Shown here piece after piece: positions 48,976 through 61,397 of a stretch of DNA of 64,000 bases. The notes below the pieces were generated by a model. That model did no database searches. It was not told the origin of the DNA and saw nothing but the letters and a program-made list of their open reading frames with translations. The stretch spans positions 3,348,001-3,412,000 of the forward strand of contig CM066301.1 in assembly GCA_033807695.1 (NCBI GenBank), written 5' to 3'. Every line of letters starts with the position of its first letter. Position 1 is the first letter of the stretch. The stretch is from Daedaleopsis sinensis (lineage: Eukaryota > Basidiomycota > Agaricomycetes > Polyporales > Polyporaceae). Both the position numbers and the translations under genes were made by a program.

Positions 48976-50647
48976 CTACGTGTACTTGATGCGCAGAGAC
49001 AAGTTGAATGGTAGAGTCGTAGCAGTGACCGTAATCTCTCCACCATCTTGTACAAGCTCGGATACCTTCTTCTCGAGATTTGGACGTGTTGCTTGCTCTA
49101 GTTGCGGCGGTGCCTGGAAGTAGATCTGTTTCTCTGGCGTAGATAGCGACGGTTTCTTGACTTGGCTACAAAATGGAGTTAGCGTCGCCCAAGTGAGAAC
49201 CAGACAAATCTGCTCACATGTCTTGCCTCTCTACGAGCATCTCTATCAACCGCTCCACTGTCCACTCCTTGCTAATAGTAATGTCCAGCGACTCGCCGCC
49301 GCATACAGGACAGTCTTGGCGCTTCTCGTGTTCGAAGGTGTACGAATACACGCTGTCGGTACCGATGAGCATGAAGTAGTTGTTGAGGAACGCCGCAGAA
49401 CTCGTTGCAATCTTGAATGCTTCATTACAGCACGATGCTAAGGTTCCGTTTGTACGTTTGTTAGCTATGTAAAATCTCCTTTCTCCATACTCACCTGCGA
49501 TGATAGCGTTGGTCGACGCGATAGCTGGGATGATATTCTTGACCACGCCTTGAGTGAGGGAGTACGTGACACCTTCGATCTTGAACTCCTTAGCTCGAGC
49601 GAGCGCGACCTTGTACAGCCATGAGATATCATCTGGGTTATCGGTGTCCATCTTCTTGTCTAAGGCGCGACTTAGCTGATGCATCGCAGGAAATTAGGAC
49701 AGTAGATTCACCTCCGTGAACGCGAGGCCATTCTAGTACTGATGCCCACTCTATACAGTGTTCTGGAAGACGAGGGGTGTTTGCGATGGTACATATCGGG
49801 AACGCAGTCGGCTTGTTGAGCATATCGAGAGAGCACTCGTAGCAAGAGGTGACCGTCGGTAGGATCACCCGGGCCTGGCCCTTGAAACCTAGGTTCGATC
49901 AGTTATGAGTAAAGGAGTAGGGTCAGGGCGACGCCACCTTCCGTTCCACCGTCGATGAGTGGTTTCAGACTCTCAGGGTTCTCTGGGTCTACCATGTTGA
50001 CGAGGGTCGCGTTAATCCATCGCCGCGCCTCAACAGAGTCAAGACCACAAATGATGAGGTTGAACTGCAAGTAGTAATCCTCGTCCTTGTCCTGGATCTT
50101 CCCGAAATAACTTAACTTCTCCTCAGTGACGATGCTAAACGAGCCTGATAGAGAAGAACGTACGGTGTAACCTTCACTCCTGGTACCCGATTCATGATAA
50201 ACTCCGCCGCTGCAATGGCTTTCGAGTTGCCTACATCCTTCGGCCTAGCCTTGGGTTGGGACTACTTGCACACAACAAGTATGCGGACCACTCACCTGAA
50301 CAGGAATTGACGGTTGAGATTGCTAATATCAATCGTGTCCATGTCTATCACATGAATATCCTTGAATCCGGACAATGCAAGGTTGGCAAGGATCTCGCAT
50401 CCGAGTCCACCAGCACCTATCACCAGGATCTTGCACTTCTCCCTCAAGAATTCCTTCACCTACAGTACATTCACGTTATTAACGTTCATGAGTGTGATAG
50501 ACACAGCAAGAAACGCACCTCAGCTCCCGCAGAGAACGAAGGGTCTGTTCGTGGACCTGGTTGGTCGAGGATCTGATCGACATGGTAGTAGCGGCCTTCC
50601 CAGTCACTAGACGACGCGTTTCCATTGACTGCGATTGCAGCGGCCAT
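48976..50647 (-). CDS. UBA3: NEDD8-activating enzyme E1 catalytic subunit Uba3
   Basis: Eight exons (50647-50519, 50459-50296, 50244-50164, 50110-49938, 49888-49712, 49659-49495, 49437-49218, 49165-48976) give 432 aa, normal for Uba3. The ATP site is [20 protein letters not shown] with [16 protein letters not shown]. The zinc cysteines are in TSCYECSLD and DCPVCGG, and the adenylation-linked catalytic cysteine in [19 protein letters not shown]. The C-terminal ubiquitin-fold domain ([20 protein letters not shown]) recruits the Ubc12 E2. With Ula1/APP-BP1 it starts neddylation of cullins. Confidence 0.96.
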
Positions 50648-50914
50648 CTTGTGAGCACTACCGGAAGATGGGGGGCTAGGAAGATGGTGTGAACCTGAGA
50701 GTGCGGACGCGTTGTGGTAGATACTAAGAGACACTAGATACTCGACTCGGAGACGATCGCGAGCCGCTTACAGTAGACATCTAGGCGCTCAAGATCTAAA
50801 TATACGAGCGCTTCCCACATTTTGATCCTTTCGTGAACCCTGCGTGAACCTTTCTGCTAGTCTCCTTCAGCTTTCTACACCCTCTTTTGCCGCGTTCACT
50901 CCATTATTGCCAGC
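50648..50914. promoter_or_regulatory. Divergent promoter of UBA3 and RCL1, 267 bp
   Basis: The start codons of UBA3 and RCL1 face away from each other across 267 bp. No core element was recognised. Confidence 0.45.
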
Positions 50915-52385
50915 ATGACGCAGAATCCGGGATTATTGCAGTTCAGTGGTCATCAATACCTCAGACATAGGCTTGTTCTCTCCATCTTGAGCGGAAAACC
51001 CGTCCGCATAGACAAAATACGGTCGGACGACAAAAATCCCGGCTTACGAGGTGCGTTGCATTTAATCCGTACTGGTAACAATGCTCACATCAATTGTAAC
51101 TTGAAGACTATGAAGTGAGTCTGCTAAGGCTTTTGGAGCGGGTCACGAACGGCACAATCATTGAGATATCGGTAACTGGTGCGTAAATGGCATCTTAGCT
51201 TGAGGAAAGTTGCAATCTCATACTTTACCAGGTACCGCCGTTCTCCTGAAGCCCGGTATAATTGCTGGAGGATCAGTCACGCATGAATGCCCCTTGTCGC
51301 GCTCCGTGGGGTACTTCTTGGAACCTATTGTCATGCTTGCACCTTTCGCGAAGAGGCCACTTCAACTCACTCTGCGAGGAATCACAACCGATGACAATGA
51401 CCTTTCCGTGAGTTGCTATTTGCTCCGCTGCGCACAATCAAACATACCGAAGATTGCAGGTGGATATAATCCGTACCGTCACATTACCACACCTGCAACT
51501 GTTCGGTGTGTCTGATGGCTTGGAACTACGAGTATGTCTATTTAATACAAAGTCTCAATCGACCCGACTGAACTAGGATAATAGATTAGAAAGCGCGGTA
51601 GCCCTCCACAAGGAGGTGGTGAAGTGCAATTCTTATGTCCTGTGGTCAAGCAAGTCAAGACCCTCAACTTCGTGGACCCTGGAAAGATCAAGCGGATTCG
51701 AGGCATCTCGTGCGTGTAGCCCGCCCTCAGAGAAACTTGAACTGAACAAACTTACAACCAGGCACGCCGTTCGAGTGAGCCCCCAGTTCTCGAATCGTAT
51801 GATCGAGGCCTCTCGTTCTGTCCTGAATCGCTACATCCCGGATATATACCTATATTCGGATGTGTACAAAGGAGAGGACAGTGGGAAGTGCGTTACCTGC
51901 TTGTTTGTGTATGCATGCGGAAGATTGAGCGCAATGTGCAGATCACCAGGGTATGCACTGAGCCTTATGGCCGAGTCAACGACAGGCGCAATGCATTGCG
52001 CTGAAGCAACTTCAAAACCGGGGGTGTCTCCTGAGGACATTGCTATCCTCGCCACCAGATCGTTGTTAGCAGAAATCAGGAAGGGCGGTTGCGTCGACGA
52101 ACAACACCAAACCCTGGTTCTCCTCATGATGGTCCTGGGTAGTGAAGACGTGGGCCGCTGTAGAATGGGCGAACCAACAGCACGGACGTAAGGGGATATC
52201 AATTGTATCTAACCTCAATATCTAATCATTATCTTTGCAGCATCCAGTTTCTACGGGACGTCAAGGAGAGCTTTGGTACGGCATTTAAGATCGTTCCAGC
52301 GGACCCTTCAGACACGAGCGCACCGGACCTCGTATACTCTTGCTACGGCGTAGGCTATGTGAACGCCAACCGAAGCCTAGCGTAG
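50915..52385 (+). CDS. RCL1: RNA 3'-phosphate cyclase-like protein Rcl1
   Basis: Eight exons (50915-51050, 51107-51178, 51232-51407, 51460-51531, 51585-51709, 51762-51887, 51942-52187, 52241-52385) give 365 aa, matching Rcl1. Family blocks are FSGHQYLRHRLVLSILSGKP, TGTAVLLKPGIIAGG, ITTDDNDLSVDIIRTVTLP, KRGSPPQGGGEVQFLCP and SPGYALSLMAESTTGAMH. Rcl1 is the non-cyclising relative that binds Bms1 and is needed for 18S pre-rRNA cleavage in the nucleolar SSU processome. The carboxyl end DLVYSCYGVGYVNANRSLA is typical. Confidence 0.96.
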
Positions 52386-52400
52386 GCATACATCCACCTC

Positions 52401-54666
52401 TCATCTATATATGATCGATATATTACCATACTCTTCATCGCCCTCCTTTGCACCCCCAGCAGCAAACAGCCATTGCCTCAGCACTGGCCATCCAACCTCG
52501 AACCTTGTGCATATCTCGTCTGTATGGTGCTCCCCATCCAACAGCGGCAGCAGTTTGGGCGGGAACTGTGCTGGACCCTGCAGTAGTCCGTGTGAAGCAG
52601 AGGAGTCTCGCGTGATACGGGGCCGGATGTTGCCCAAGAAGTTGGACCTCCCTCCGCTCGAGTGCTCGCTTTCGAGCGAGTCGGACATCACCCCTCCCGC
52701 CCCCGCCGGGCCACGCATTTCGCCTGCGTCGGGAGAAGAGGAGGCGACGTGCATTGCTCCGGTTCTGCCAGTAGTTGGCGGCTCGCGTTGCTTCATCGGG
52801 CTCCTGTGTGCAGGTGCCTCCGCCTTGCCGTATAGACGCGACATGGTTTGGTACGCCCTGTCGTGCAGCGGTTTGCGGCCGTCGCGACTTCGGAGCAGCT
52901 CGAGGGAGTTCTCGGCTGCGCTCGCACGGCGTGCGGGAACGACACGGGGTCCAGCACCGGGCAAGGTTGATGTGGAGGATGCTGGGACGAGCTCTGCACC
53001 TGCGGAAGCGATGGTCGCTTGCGCCTCTGGGACGCGTCCGCGGGCACGCAGCGACTCTGCCTCCGGTCGCGCAGGGGGAGAAGGGCCAGTCGTGTAGATC
53101 GTCATCGTGGATGCGAAACTCTTCCCGCGCTTGCGACCAAGTGAGGACATACTCGCGCCAGGTTCTTGTGTTTGCTCCGGTGGACTTGGTAGGAGAATGG
53201 GCCACCTATGCACGCGGCGGAGGAAGCCCTTGCGATGCCGTGTTATCGAAATAAGTTACAGAATTCGGAGGGACATGCACACCTTGATGACACCGAAGCT
53301 TGTGAAGCGCCTCACGTCAATGCCGAGCTTATGTACCTCGTACTCTTCCATCCAATCTCTCACTGTCTTCCCTGCCCGGAAACGTGAGTAGAGGTGAAGG
53401 AGCGTTGGCCAGTCAGGAATGACACAACCTGAGAGCATTATGAATACGAAAGTGAGTCCCATTAGACAGTCTGCTCACTAGGCTTCGTCACGTATGGACC
53501 GCATTCTTCTTGAATGTGCGATTCATCTGCCAGCCATTGCATGCTCTTCCGCAACATGTACATGTTAGAGTATTGGAAAATATCGATCATCATGATGACC
53601 TGGTAATACCTGCGATCAATGGTGAGCGCAAGCCGAGGACGAACGTCAATCCTTACTCACAATAGATGCGACACTGCGAGACGGGTGAGGTTGAGGTCAC
53701 AGTTGGCTAAACGGGCGATCCTGCTGACATGATTGATGCCGTCAATGTACGGACATATCTATCGTTTTATTTAGCAATGTCTACTGGAGCGTATCGGGCG
53801 TATCTACCTTGACAATAGTCAGATCCCAGTTCGGTTCGATTCTATTGCTAAGGTTGATGAGGCCAAGAGGGACCATCCAATCTTTGACGGGAGGAGGATT
53901 GGGATAGAACGGGAAGATCTTCAACTCGATCGAGTTGAACTCGTCGATTGGAATTGATGTCTCGGAGTACGAGTTGAGATCCTCATATAATTGCTCGAGA
54001 ATAGCATGTATCGCTGGAGCACTTCGAGGTGAAGAGAGAAATCCTGACTCTTTCTGTGTTCTCGATAAGTAAGCATGCAAGGTAGAGAACAGAAGTACCC
54101 ACCTCGCAGGTCGTGAGTACTCGGCTGACTTTCCTGGCAACGGGCTCGTAGCAGCTGAGGTCCGCAGTGCGCTCGAACACAAAACACAAGTTGTACAAAA
54201 AGTAATTTCGAGGGTATGACTCCTCATCCAGCCGAACCGGGAAGCCGAGGACTCGGTGAGCTCGGGTCGCGCAGATCACCAGCCGACCACACAGCGACTT
54301 CGGAGGTATCACATACTTCGAGATGTCATCGAAGTGGAACAGGGAGCGGTTGGTAGAACCACTCCGCTTCTCGGGTGACAGCAAGGACTTAGCATCCAGT
54401 CGCTGGGATATTGGTGAGGACAATATCGAGCTGGATGGCGCACGAGAGGGGATATCAAGCTCTGATAGTGATGAGGTAGAAGCTGTGGCAGGCGAGGCGG
54501 TAAAGAGGACACTGCTAGAGTTTCCGGAGGCATGACCAGAGGAGGTGCCAGTGGCGATTAGAGCTTCGGGAACTTGAGAGATGATTTTGGGACCCTGTTC
54601 GACGTCGAAGACAGCATAGAAAACAGACTCAAGGCGAGGAAGAAAGGATGCGCCGTTGGAAGACAT
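52401..54666 (-). CDS. NPR2: Nitrogen permease regulator 2 (GATOR1/SEACIT subunit)
   Basis: Six exons (54666-54103, 54053-53808, 53758-53661, 53609-53479, 53428-53283, 53228-52401) give 670 aa. The N-terminal longin-type domain is clear: FLPRLESVFYAVFDVEQGPK, then YVIPPKSLCGRLVICATR, HRVLGFPVRLDEESYPRN and FNLCFVFE-like YFLYNLCFVFERTADL. C-terminal NPR2 blocks are RIARLANCDLNLTRLAVSHL, RFRAGKTVRDWMEEYEVH, IDVRRFTSFGVIKGFLRRVH and LLDGEHHTDEICTRFEVGWP, closing in NISIIYR. About 180 disordered Ser/Arg/Pro-rich residues split the last two blocks. Npr2 with Npr3 and Iml1 inhibits TORC1 on amino-acid starvation at the vacuole. An in-frame Met two codons upstream is possible. Confidence 0.95.
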
Positions 54667-55084
54667 TCTCAAGGATTATACCTGTAGTACATTTGGTTTC
54701 CTTCAGCCATTATTCAAGCTTGCACTAATGCATAGAGCTGAGACACGTACGGAACGCGTCTGATAGAGCGCGTATTCACGCGTTTTCTCTACGTAGAGCG
54801 GTTAGATAAGTTTTTTCTCGATACGGGCTGAGCGATGAAACATACAACTGTACATGTATGTGCTCCTTCAGGTTCACAGCGCTGTCAGGAGGGAGAAGGA
54901 CCAGGCTTCCGAACCAGGTTGTGCCACAGCCATGGGCGCCTAGCTGAGAGAACGCGCTGACTAATGCTGATCGAGATCTCAGTCGTAGGACCAGGCGGCT
55001 GTGGTTCTTGAGCTCCTCCGAGTCCAACCTCATACCTTCATCCCCCCTCTCGCAGCTTGCTCCTCCTGCATCTCCAGATATAAC
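54667..55084. promoter_or_regulatory. Divergent promoter of NPR2 and SLT11
   Basis: 418 bp separate the two start codons. No identifiable element or gene lies inside. Confidence 0.4.
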
Positions 55085-56372
55085 ATGCCGAAGGCGGACA
55101 TCAACAAGGCTGGCTGGGAGCAGAGCGAATTCCCGATTCTGTGTGAAACATGTGAGTAGAAGCCAGGGTATCATCCAGCTAGTCAAACCAACGAGTCCCT
55201 CCTTGCAGGTCTTGGGGACAATGCGTTCGTACGCATGGTGAGTAGTCCCACAGCTGTAGAGAGACTACTGCTCACATAATATACAGTCGAAGCAAGAGTT
55301 CGGCCGATCCTGTGGCACCTGCGCGCGCCCTTTCACCGTCTTTCGCTGGAACCCTGGCACAGGCATGCGATTCAAGACCACTGTGATCTGTCAGACATGT
55401 GCCAAGGTCAAGAACGTATGTCAGACGTGCTTGCTCGACCTCGAATATGGCCTGCCTACGCAAGTACGGGACACCGCGTTAGGGATCGAGAGCGAGGCTC
55501 CGACGAGCGAAGTCAACCGAGAGTACTATGCGCAGAACATGGAGAGCAAGGTGCGTCCAATTCGTCCAGGGACCACACGCAGCGCATCTGAGTACTGGTA
55601 GATGGAGGGTGGTGCCAAGTCGCTGCTGGATGTCAGTCGTGCATCCAGTGCAGGGAAGGATATGTTGAAGCAGCTTGCTCGGACCGACCCGTATTACAAG
55701 CGCAACAGGCCACATATCTGCTCGTTCTATGCCAAAGGTGAATGCAAACGTGGTGACGAGTGTCCTTATAGGTCAGTTCGTGAGTCTGTGCTATCTATCG
55801 AAACCACCCTGACACTGTCCAAGACATGAAATGCCTGTGCAAAACGAGCTTTCTAAACAAAACATTCAAGATCGTTATCACGGTCATAACGATCCAGTAG
55901 CGAAAAAGATAATGTCGACGCATGCAGCAAATATGGGTCTGCAGCCTCCAGAGGACCAGAGTATTGTGCGTCTTATCGTTCCCTGCATCGCGCCCTTCAC
56001 TGACGCAGTTGTAGACTTCCCTCTTCTTGACATCATTGTCCGCCACATCAACCGAGGAGAGCGTCCGTACTCGGGTGCTGAAGTCCTTACCTTCGGTGCC
56101 ACCTGCACAACTGAAGTCTGTCGTGTATGTTGCGAAGACAAGGTAAGCCCATACCTCTTGCTTCGGTGACTTCGATCAGCTCACGAAATCTTTACAGATG
56201 TGCTTTCGTCAACTGGAAGGACCGTGCAACTGCTGAGGTGGCAGCGCAGGCTTGGGCCAACGGCCTTGAAATCGACGGCGAGATGATCAACGTCAGATGG
56301 GGCCGAAGCAAGGGCGCATCTGGTTTTAAACCAGCGAAAGCCGGTCCGTCTTCTACCCCTGTAGCTGCGTAG
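55085..56372 (+). CDS. SLT11: Pre-mRNA splicing factor Slt11/Ecm2 (RBM22 family)
   Basis: Seven exons (55085-55151, 55210-55238, 55287-55550, 55602-55771, 55824-55965, 56015-56142, 56198-56372) give 324 aa. The N-terminal Cys pairs begin at [11 protein letters not shown] and continue through [34 protein letters not shown] and [16 protein letters not shown] finger follows ([20 protein letters not shown], then H), and the C-terminal RRM contains [20 protein letters not shown] and [14 protein letters not shown]. The protein contacts U6 snRNA and the intron in the activated spliceosome within the NineTeen-associated complex. The gene itself has six introns. Confidence 0.96.
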
Positions 56373-56493
56373 TATGGGCTTGCTTCGCCTGTTCTGTACG
56401 TTTCGCTCTATGTATCTTACTGTATCAATACGCCTATTACACGTTTACGAGGGTGGGGATGGATATATACGCGACTTGTGAGCCATCCCAAGC

Positions 56494-59345
56494 TCAGACG
56501 TGTCCCTTGATCATGTCCGCAGCCTGACAATACCGTTAGGTGATCAGAGGATGGACATGCAGATGAGTCTCTTACCCGCTCTGCGATCGCATAGATGGTT
56601 GAGACAGGATGGGTTGCAAGGATGAGTGGGATCACCGACGCGTCTACCACGCGCAGATTGGACGTTCCATACACCTTGAGCGACTTGGGATCAACGACGC
56701 CTAGAAGCGGTTCCGTTATGCTTGACCACACGTGTAACACGATTGTATAATGAGGGGGACGTACCTCCAATTTCTCGCGGCAACATCGCAGCGGTACCCA
56801 TAGGGTGGTATATGGTGCCTAGATACGTCTGGATGAACCTAGGTAACGATCAGCATCGTCCTTCCACACTTGAAAATACAGCAGCGTACTCGAACCAATC
56901 CGCGTCGGTGGTCATGTTGCCCGCAGGCTCGTGTGGTCCAACGACGAACGAGGCAAGCGGTTCGCTTTCCGTGATCTTGCGCACAAACTTGGTACTCGCA
57001 AGAGCGATCTGCAGGTCTGCACGAAGGTGAAGTCAACATTTCTCGCATGATTGAGTAGATGGAGAATAACGTACCAACATCGTTGTTGAGGTATCTCGGG
57101 TCAATAGTCGGCTGCTTCAAGGGGTCGCTCGAGTTGATATGCTACAAGCAAGCGTCAGTGACGATGCGCACGGGGAGATGAGTATGTACACGTACTACTG
57201 CTCCACGACTGAAGGGATGCTACGAATACTGTGAGTATTTACATAGGACTCGCATGGCATCACGTACCATGATTCCCACCCAGATTGTGATGTAGACGGA
57301 GTTCGGAGTGGGACTAACAGGTGTCCGCCCACCCGTCGGAAACATGATGTACTCCAGGTACGCGACGTCGTCGTGAGTCAGCCAGTCCGCCTGGAACTCG
57401 TACTGCGCCTTCGTCAACGCGGACAGTCCGAGCGACTTCAGGAGCTTCTCGGCGCTAGAGTGCATCGTGGCGAGGAGGTCCTTCGACACAATAGACTTCA
57501 ACGGCGGGAAGGTCAACGCGAACTGTGCCGAAGCGAATATCCCCGTGGAGTTGGTAGCGCTACCGTGTACAGGAACCGGTGAGTTGGAGGAGAAGAGATA
57601 AAGGAGAGGGACGCACTACTCCGCTTGCTGCTCCGCTAGATATGTCGCGTTGTTCCTCAGCTCATCTACTCGTCGGTTTAGAACGGGTTTGACAACAGGG
57701 TGTGCGAATGAAACTTGCCGTAGGTGAAAAATGTATCGAGAATCTCAAAATCTTGCGCGAGCAACGTATGATCCTGGTCGCTGACTTTACTACTCGTGCA
57801 ATGACTTTAGGTGTAATGTTAAGCTCACCTGGAGATTCTCACCGACACCCGGAAGGTCGACAAGAGTCTTAATGCCGACGGAATCGAGTATTGCCTTGTC
57901 TCCAATACCTATACGTAGCTCAGCGATATGACCCATTCTGAAAGGTGGATGTACTTGCCAGAAAGCTCGAGCAATTGTGGTGTCTGAATTGATCCTGTTG
58001 CTCGCGTCAGAGCATGACGAGCTAACAGCTACAAAAGAACTGACCTGCAGCAAGGATGACCTCTTTGTGTGCGGCGATTGTGCCCGTGATCCCCGTACTA
58101 TTGACGGCAACTACGCTGACACTGGCTGCTCGCAAATGGCCTTGTGAATACTCTACAAAGTTTATTCGAGTAGCCTTCAGAAAAAGTCAATACGGCTCAT
58201 AATAGTCAGCGTTAAGGTGACATTACCTGTGTACCCAAGAAGAGCGTGAGGTTCGGTTTCACGATGCTGCTGTTGTAGTAGGTAGTTGCAGCGTAAGAGC
58301 GTTTGCCGAGATCCTTAACACGGTCGATTGTCATCTGGCAATTGTACACGCCAGTTCCATCGCCCATATACTACCTTAGGATTAGACCAGATACTTGGGT
58401 ATACAAATTGATAGGAACATACCGGGTCACTGTTGGTGGGAATTCCGAGGCCATTGACCGTCTCAACATATGGATCGGTGATATTCGTATATATCACATT
58501 GTATGAGGACTAGTAGATCTCAAGTTGCTTGATAGAAATCTCCTGAGATGGGCACATCCATGCTTACCTGTATCGGCCCGGACCGTCCATGATATACGTC
58601 GAATGTAGACTCGGGCACTTCGCTGGATCCCGGGAACAGCTGCCAAGATGCCTGCGGAGACACAGCTTCGGTTTTCTTGAAGTAAGGAAGTAGAGTGTTC
58701 CAGTTCCATCCCGTGGCGCCCAGCTATGATAGTGTTCAGAGAGAAGTTGGGGCGGGAGGGAAGCACACTCACTGTCTCCCAGGCATCGTACTCCTTGACG
58801 GAACCTCTGTCCCAAGCCATGAAATTAAGCCCACTTGAGCCACCAAGCATCTTCCCGCGAGGATACAGCAAGGTAGCATTGTTAAGGCCTGTTTGAGGAA
58901 CGGTGAAGAAATTCCAGTCGAAGGAAGGATTGCCGATGGCTTGCCCAAAGAGCTCTATCAATCACCATCATCGGTATATCAGACATTATGCTTCAGTCAT
59001 TGTAGTTCCTACCTGGGGTGTCGACCAGCGGCTCTTCTGCGTAGTATACGCCTGCTTCAATGACAGCTACCGTGACATGAGGATCTTCAGTCAAACGCGC
59101 GGCGACCACGAGGCCTGCCGTTCCACCGCCTAATGATGCAAGATCAACCGTGGCAGGACGTAGCAGCTGTGACACAAATACCCACCAATTACAACGTAGT
59201 CGAATGCTCGACTGCCGTCTGGAAGAAGGAGTGACTTTGAGCGCAACCGTAATTGCCCAGAACCTTTATGTAAACCCGTACCTGTCGCTACAGAAAGGGT
59301 GAAGAAGAGTGTGGATACTAGCAGAAGCGCGAGAGGCTTGAGCAT
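56494..59345 (-). CDS. Secreted GMC oxidoreductase, 18 exons
   Basis: The 643-aa model has exons 59345-59186, 59129-59013, 58954-58773, 58723-58568, 58509-58423, 58370-58227, 58174-58045, 57994-57959, 57908-57829, 57773-57719, 57665-57620, 57559-57268, 57219-57196, 57141-57075, 57016-56880, 56828-56765, 56700-56576 and 56523-56494. A signal peptide (MLKPLALLLVSTLFFTLSVA) leads to the FAD-binding VIGGGTAGLVVAARL, GMC signature 1 YPRGKMLGGSSGLNFMAW and signature 2 GSIQTPQLLELSGIG. The C-terminal active-site region has TIYHPMGTAAMLPRE and VYGTSNLRVVDASVIPL. Aryl-alcohol, alcohol, glucose and pyranose oxidases belong here; substrate is not assignable, though the fold resembles the aryl-alcohol oxidase/glucose oxidase branch. 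Two introns (57909-57958, 57666-57718) use gcaagt donors. Confidence 0.9.
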
Positions 59346-61397
59346 GTCTGTAACGCGTTGGGCCGGTGCTGGTGGGGCGCGAGCACTGTCGACTGCACAA
59401 TCAAGCGGCCCTACATATATCAAAAGGTCCAGGGATCTCGTTCCCAAGGTCTACCGTGCGTCACGCCCCTGGCATCGTACGGGCTGGCATCGCGAGCTAA
59501 ACGCACAACCTAGACAAGAACACATGCCGTCATATTCTTGAGCGCCTGCTTCATATCCGGCCAATCATTCGATTGCAAGTTCCTCGGTTGAGAGCACGAT
59601 GGGTCCTTGTGACAAGTCGCAGTCAGCGAAGGCGCGCCCGGCGAAGTTCGGAGGTAAAACACACCTTGATGACACCCAGCTAGTGAGTATCAGATATTAA
59701 TGGCAAGCTAATGCTTTTCGTGTCTCTCCTTCTGTCCTCGTACTACCTTGCCTACCAGGATCCGCGAGCAGAGGGCGCAGAAAGGTTGGCCGTACGTTCA
59801 GAGATAATACATTCGATGAGCTCATGAAGTGAAGTTCTTCCGATGAGTGATTTGGTCCACGCACCCAATTTGCGAAACTTCAGCTAACTTTGGAATGATA
59901 AGCCTCCTCTCTGATCGGAGAAGCTCTGTCAGTCTCGGAAAATCTTATAACCAGGACGGACTGAGTCCGCCTGGCGGCTTAGAAGGGAGCAATAGGGTGG
60001 TGTCCAAGGAAGACCTGCCACCATACTGATGGCGAGGCAGTAAGTTGTGTGCAGAATAGCCATACGAGGACACTTCTACTCACACATGCTTTTGAAATCA
60101 TCCTCGGCGACTAAAGTAGACGAGTGTCTGCAACGATTGGTGTCCGCTGCCGATGTAGGCTCAATGGCCTACCTAACGCCAGTCCCTGATTTTTCCAGTA
60201 AGTGCGCTGCAGATGTGTTCCACCGAGGACAGTACCTTTATTTGTTGAGCCATTGGCGCACGCGTAGTGGAAATGTTTTCGAGAGGAGGTGATCGATGGA
60301 TGGGTGAGCTACGAGTGAGAAAAATTCATCCGTCATAGCGTCTCGCAAGCATGGACCTACAAACGCATCCCGGCGACCGCGCGAGCGGACTACTCGGAGC
60401 TGATGGAAACTTCCAACATCAGTGGCAGGCACGAGTCAAGCAGCAAGTCGTTGCATACCATTTGGGCTATTCATCTCTACTCACGCTCTAGCTCTAGATA
60501 TGAGCGATGTGAGAAGTCTGCAAGAGATAATTTGAAGGTTCGAAGCTGGTCGTGGCAGGCAAGCTGCAAGCTGCAGTCCCCCATAAGCGCGCCCCGAGCT
60601 TCCCGAGATCTGAGCGCCAACAAACTCGTCCTCGAACCACCTTCAGCTTGCCCTGCACGCCTTGGCTCGAGTCTCGTCGTCACGCGCACGTTGCATCACG
60701 ATGGTTTTATCACAGTACATTCACCGCTCCCTCACTAAGAGTGTATGTGTATACACCGCGACCCACAAATCGCAGACTCCACCTGCTGTCATCGGCGTGG
60801 AACTTACGCGTGTCCAACGACAGTCGTATTAGAGCTGCAAGGAGGGTGTGAGCTGTTAAATAATCATCCATGTAATCGTTGCTCACTCCCTATATTACAT
60901 AGAAAGCTATATGCAGGTCGACTGCGGTGTCGACACAGCGTTGCAGTAATAATACTACCAGTCTCAAATTCGCCAGGCCAGAGATACCAGATACCGGCAG
61001 AGTCTCTGATGAAGATTCTTTGTATAGCCCATCTCTGACCCGTTGATCAGGGGACCTGCTGTTTGAATACTACGGAATACTTCTACTCAAGCATCAGTGG
61101 GATAACCGTCAATTTCTCTACCCGGTCGCTGTGGGCGGCCTTGACAGGGACATCAGCGGTGAACATGCTCTCCCTAACCGACCGAGCGTTGCCCCGTTGC
61201 GCCTTCGATGCACCAATTTGTGAAGCTCCGTTAGGGCTCGCTCAGTGTCACCCCTAGTGCGCGCTCTGAAGTGTGATTTGCGACGGCACTCACGGCGCCC
61301 AACGGGATTCATGCAGGGTTAGGCTGGGTGCAAGCGATATATTCGCGACTGGAGAGGGAACAGTAAGAAGGGGTCGCAGCTTCCTCACTCTGCGACC
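59346..61397. other. 2-kb gene-poor region with possible remnants
   Basis: No complete gene could be built on either strand. Short coding-like pieces occur on the minus strand near 59565-59689 and around 60238-60432 (RDAMTDEFFSLVAHPSIDHL), but they do not join into a recognisable protein. The right end holds the promoter of the DUF6534-type gene. Confidence 0.45.
59565..59689 (-). pseudogene. Possible orphan terminal exon, unrecognised
   Basis: After a good acceptor (actcactag) the minus strand is open to a stop at 59565 and reads SSRCVLPPNFAGRAFADCDL, then SQGPIVLSTEELAIE. The composition and the clean ending look like a real protein terminus. Upstream pieces such as TYGQPFCALCSRILVGK (minus strand near 59780) may belong to it, but reading frames do not join convincingly. 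It may be a decayed gene, or a real gene I could not assemble. Confidence 0.25.

Noticed and set aside
59586..59700. LGVIK-like peptide near the GMC gene suggesting a second NPR2 copy
   Set aside because: Only five residues resemble the NPR2 block FTSFGVIK, with no other NPR2 motif around; the match is chance.
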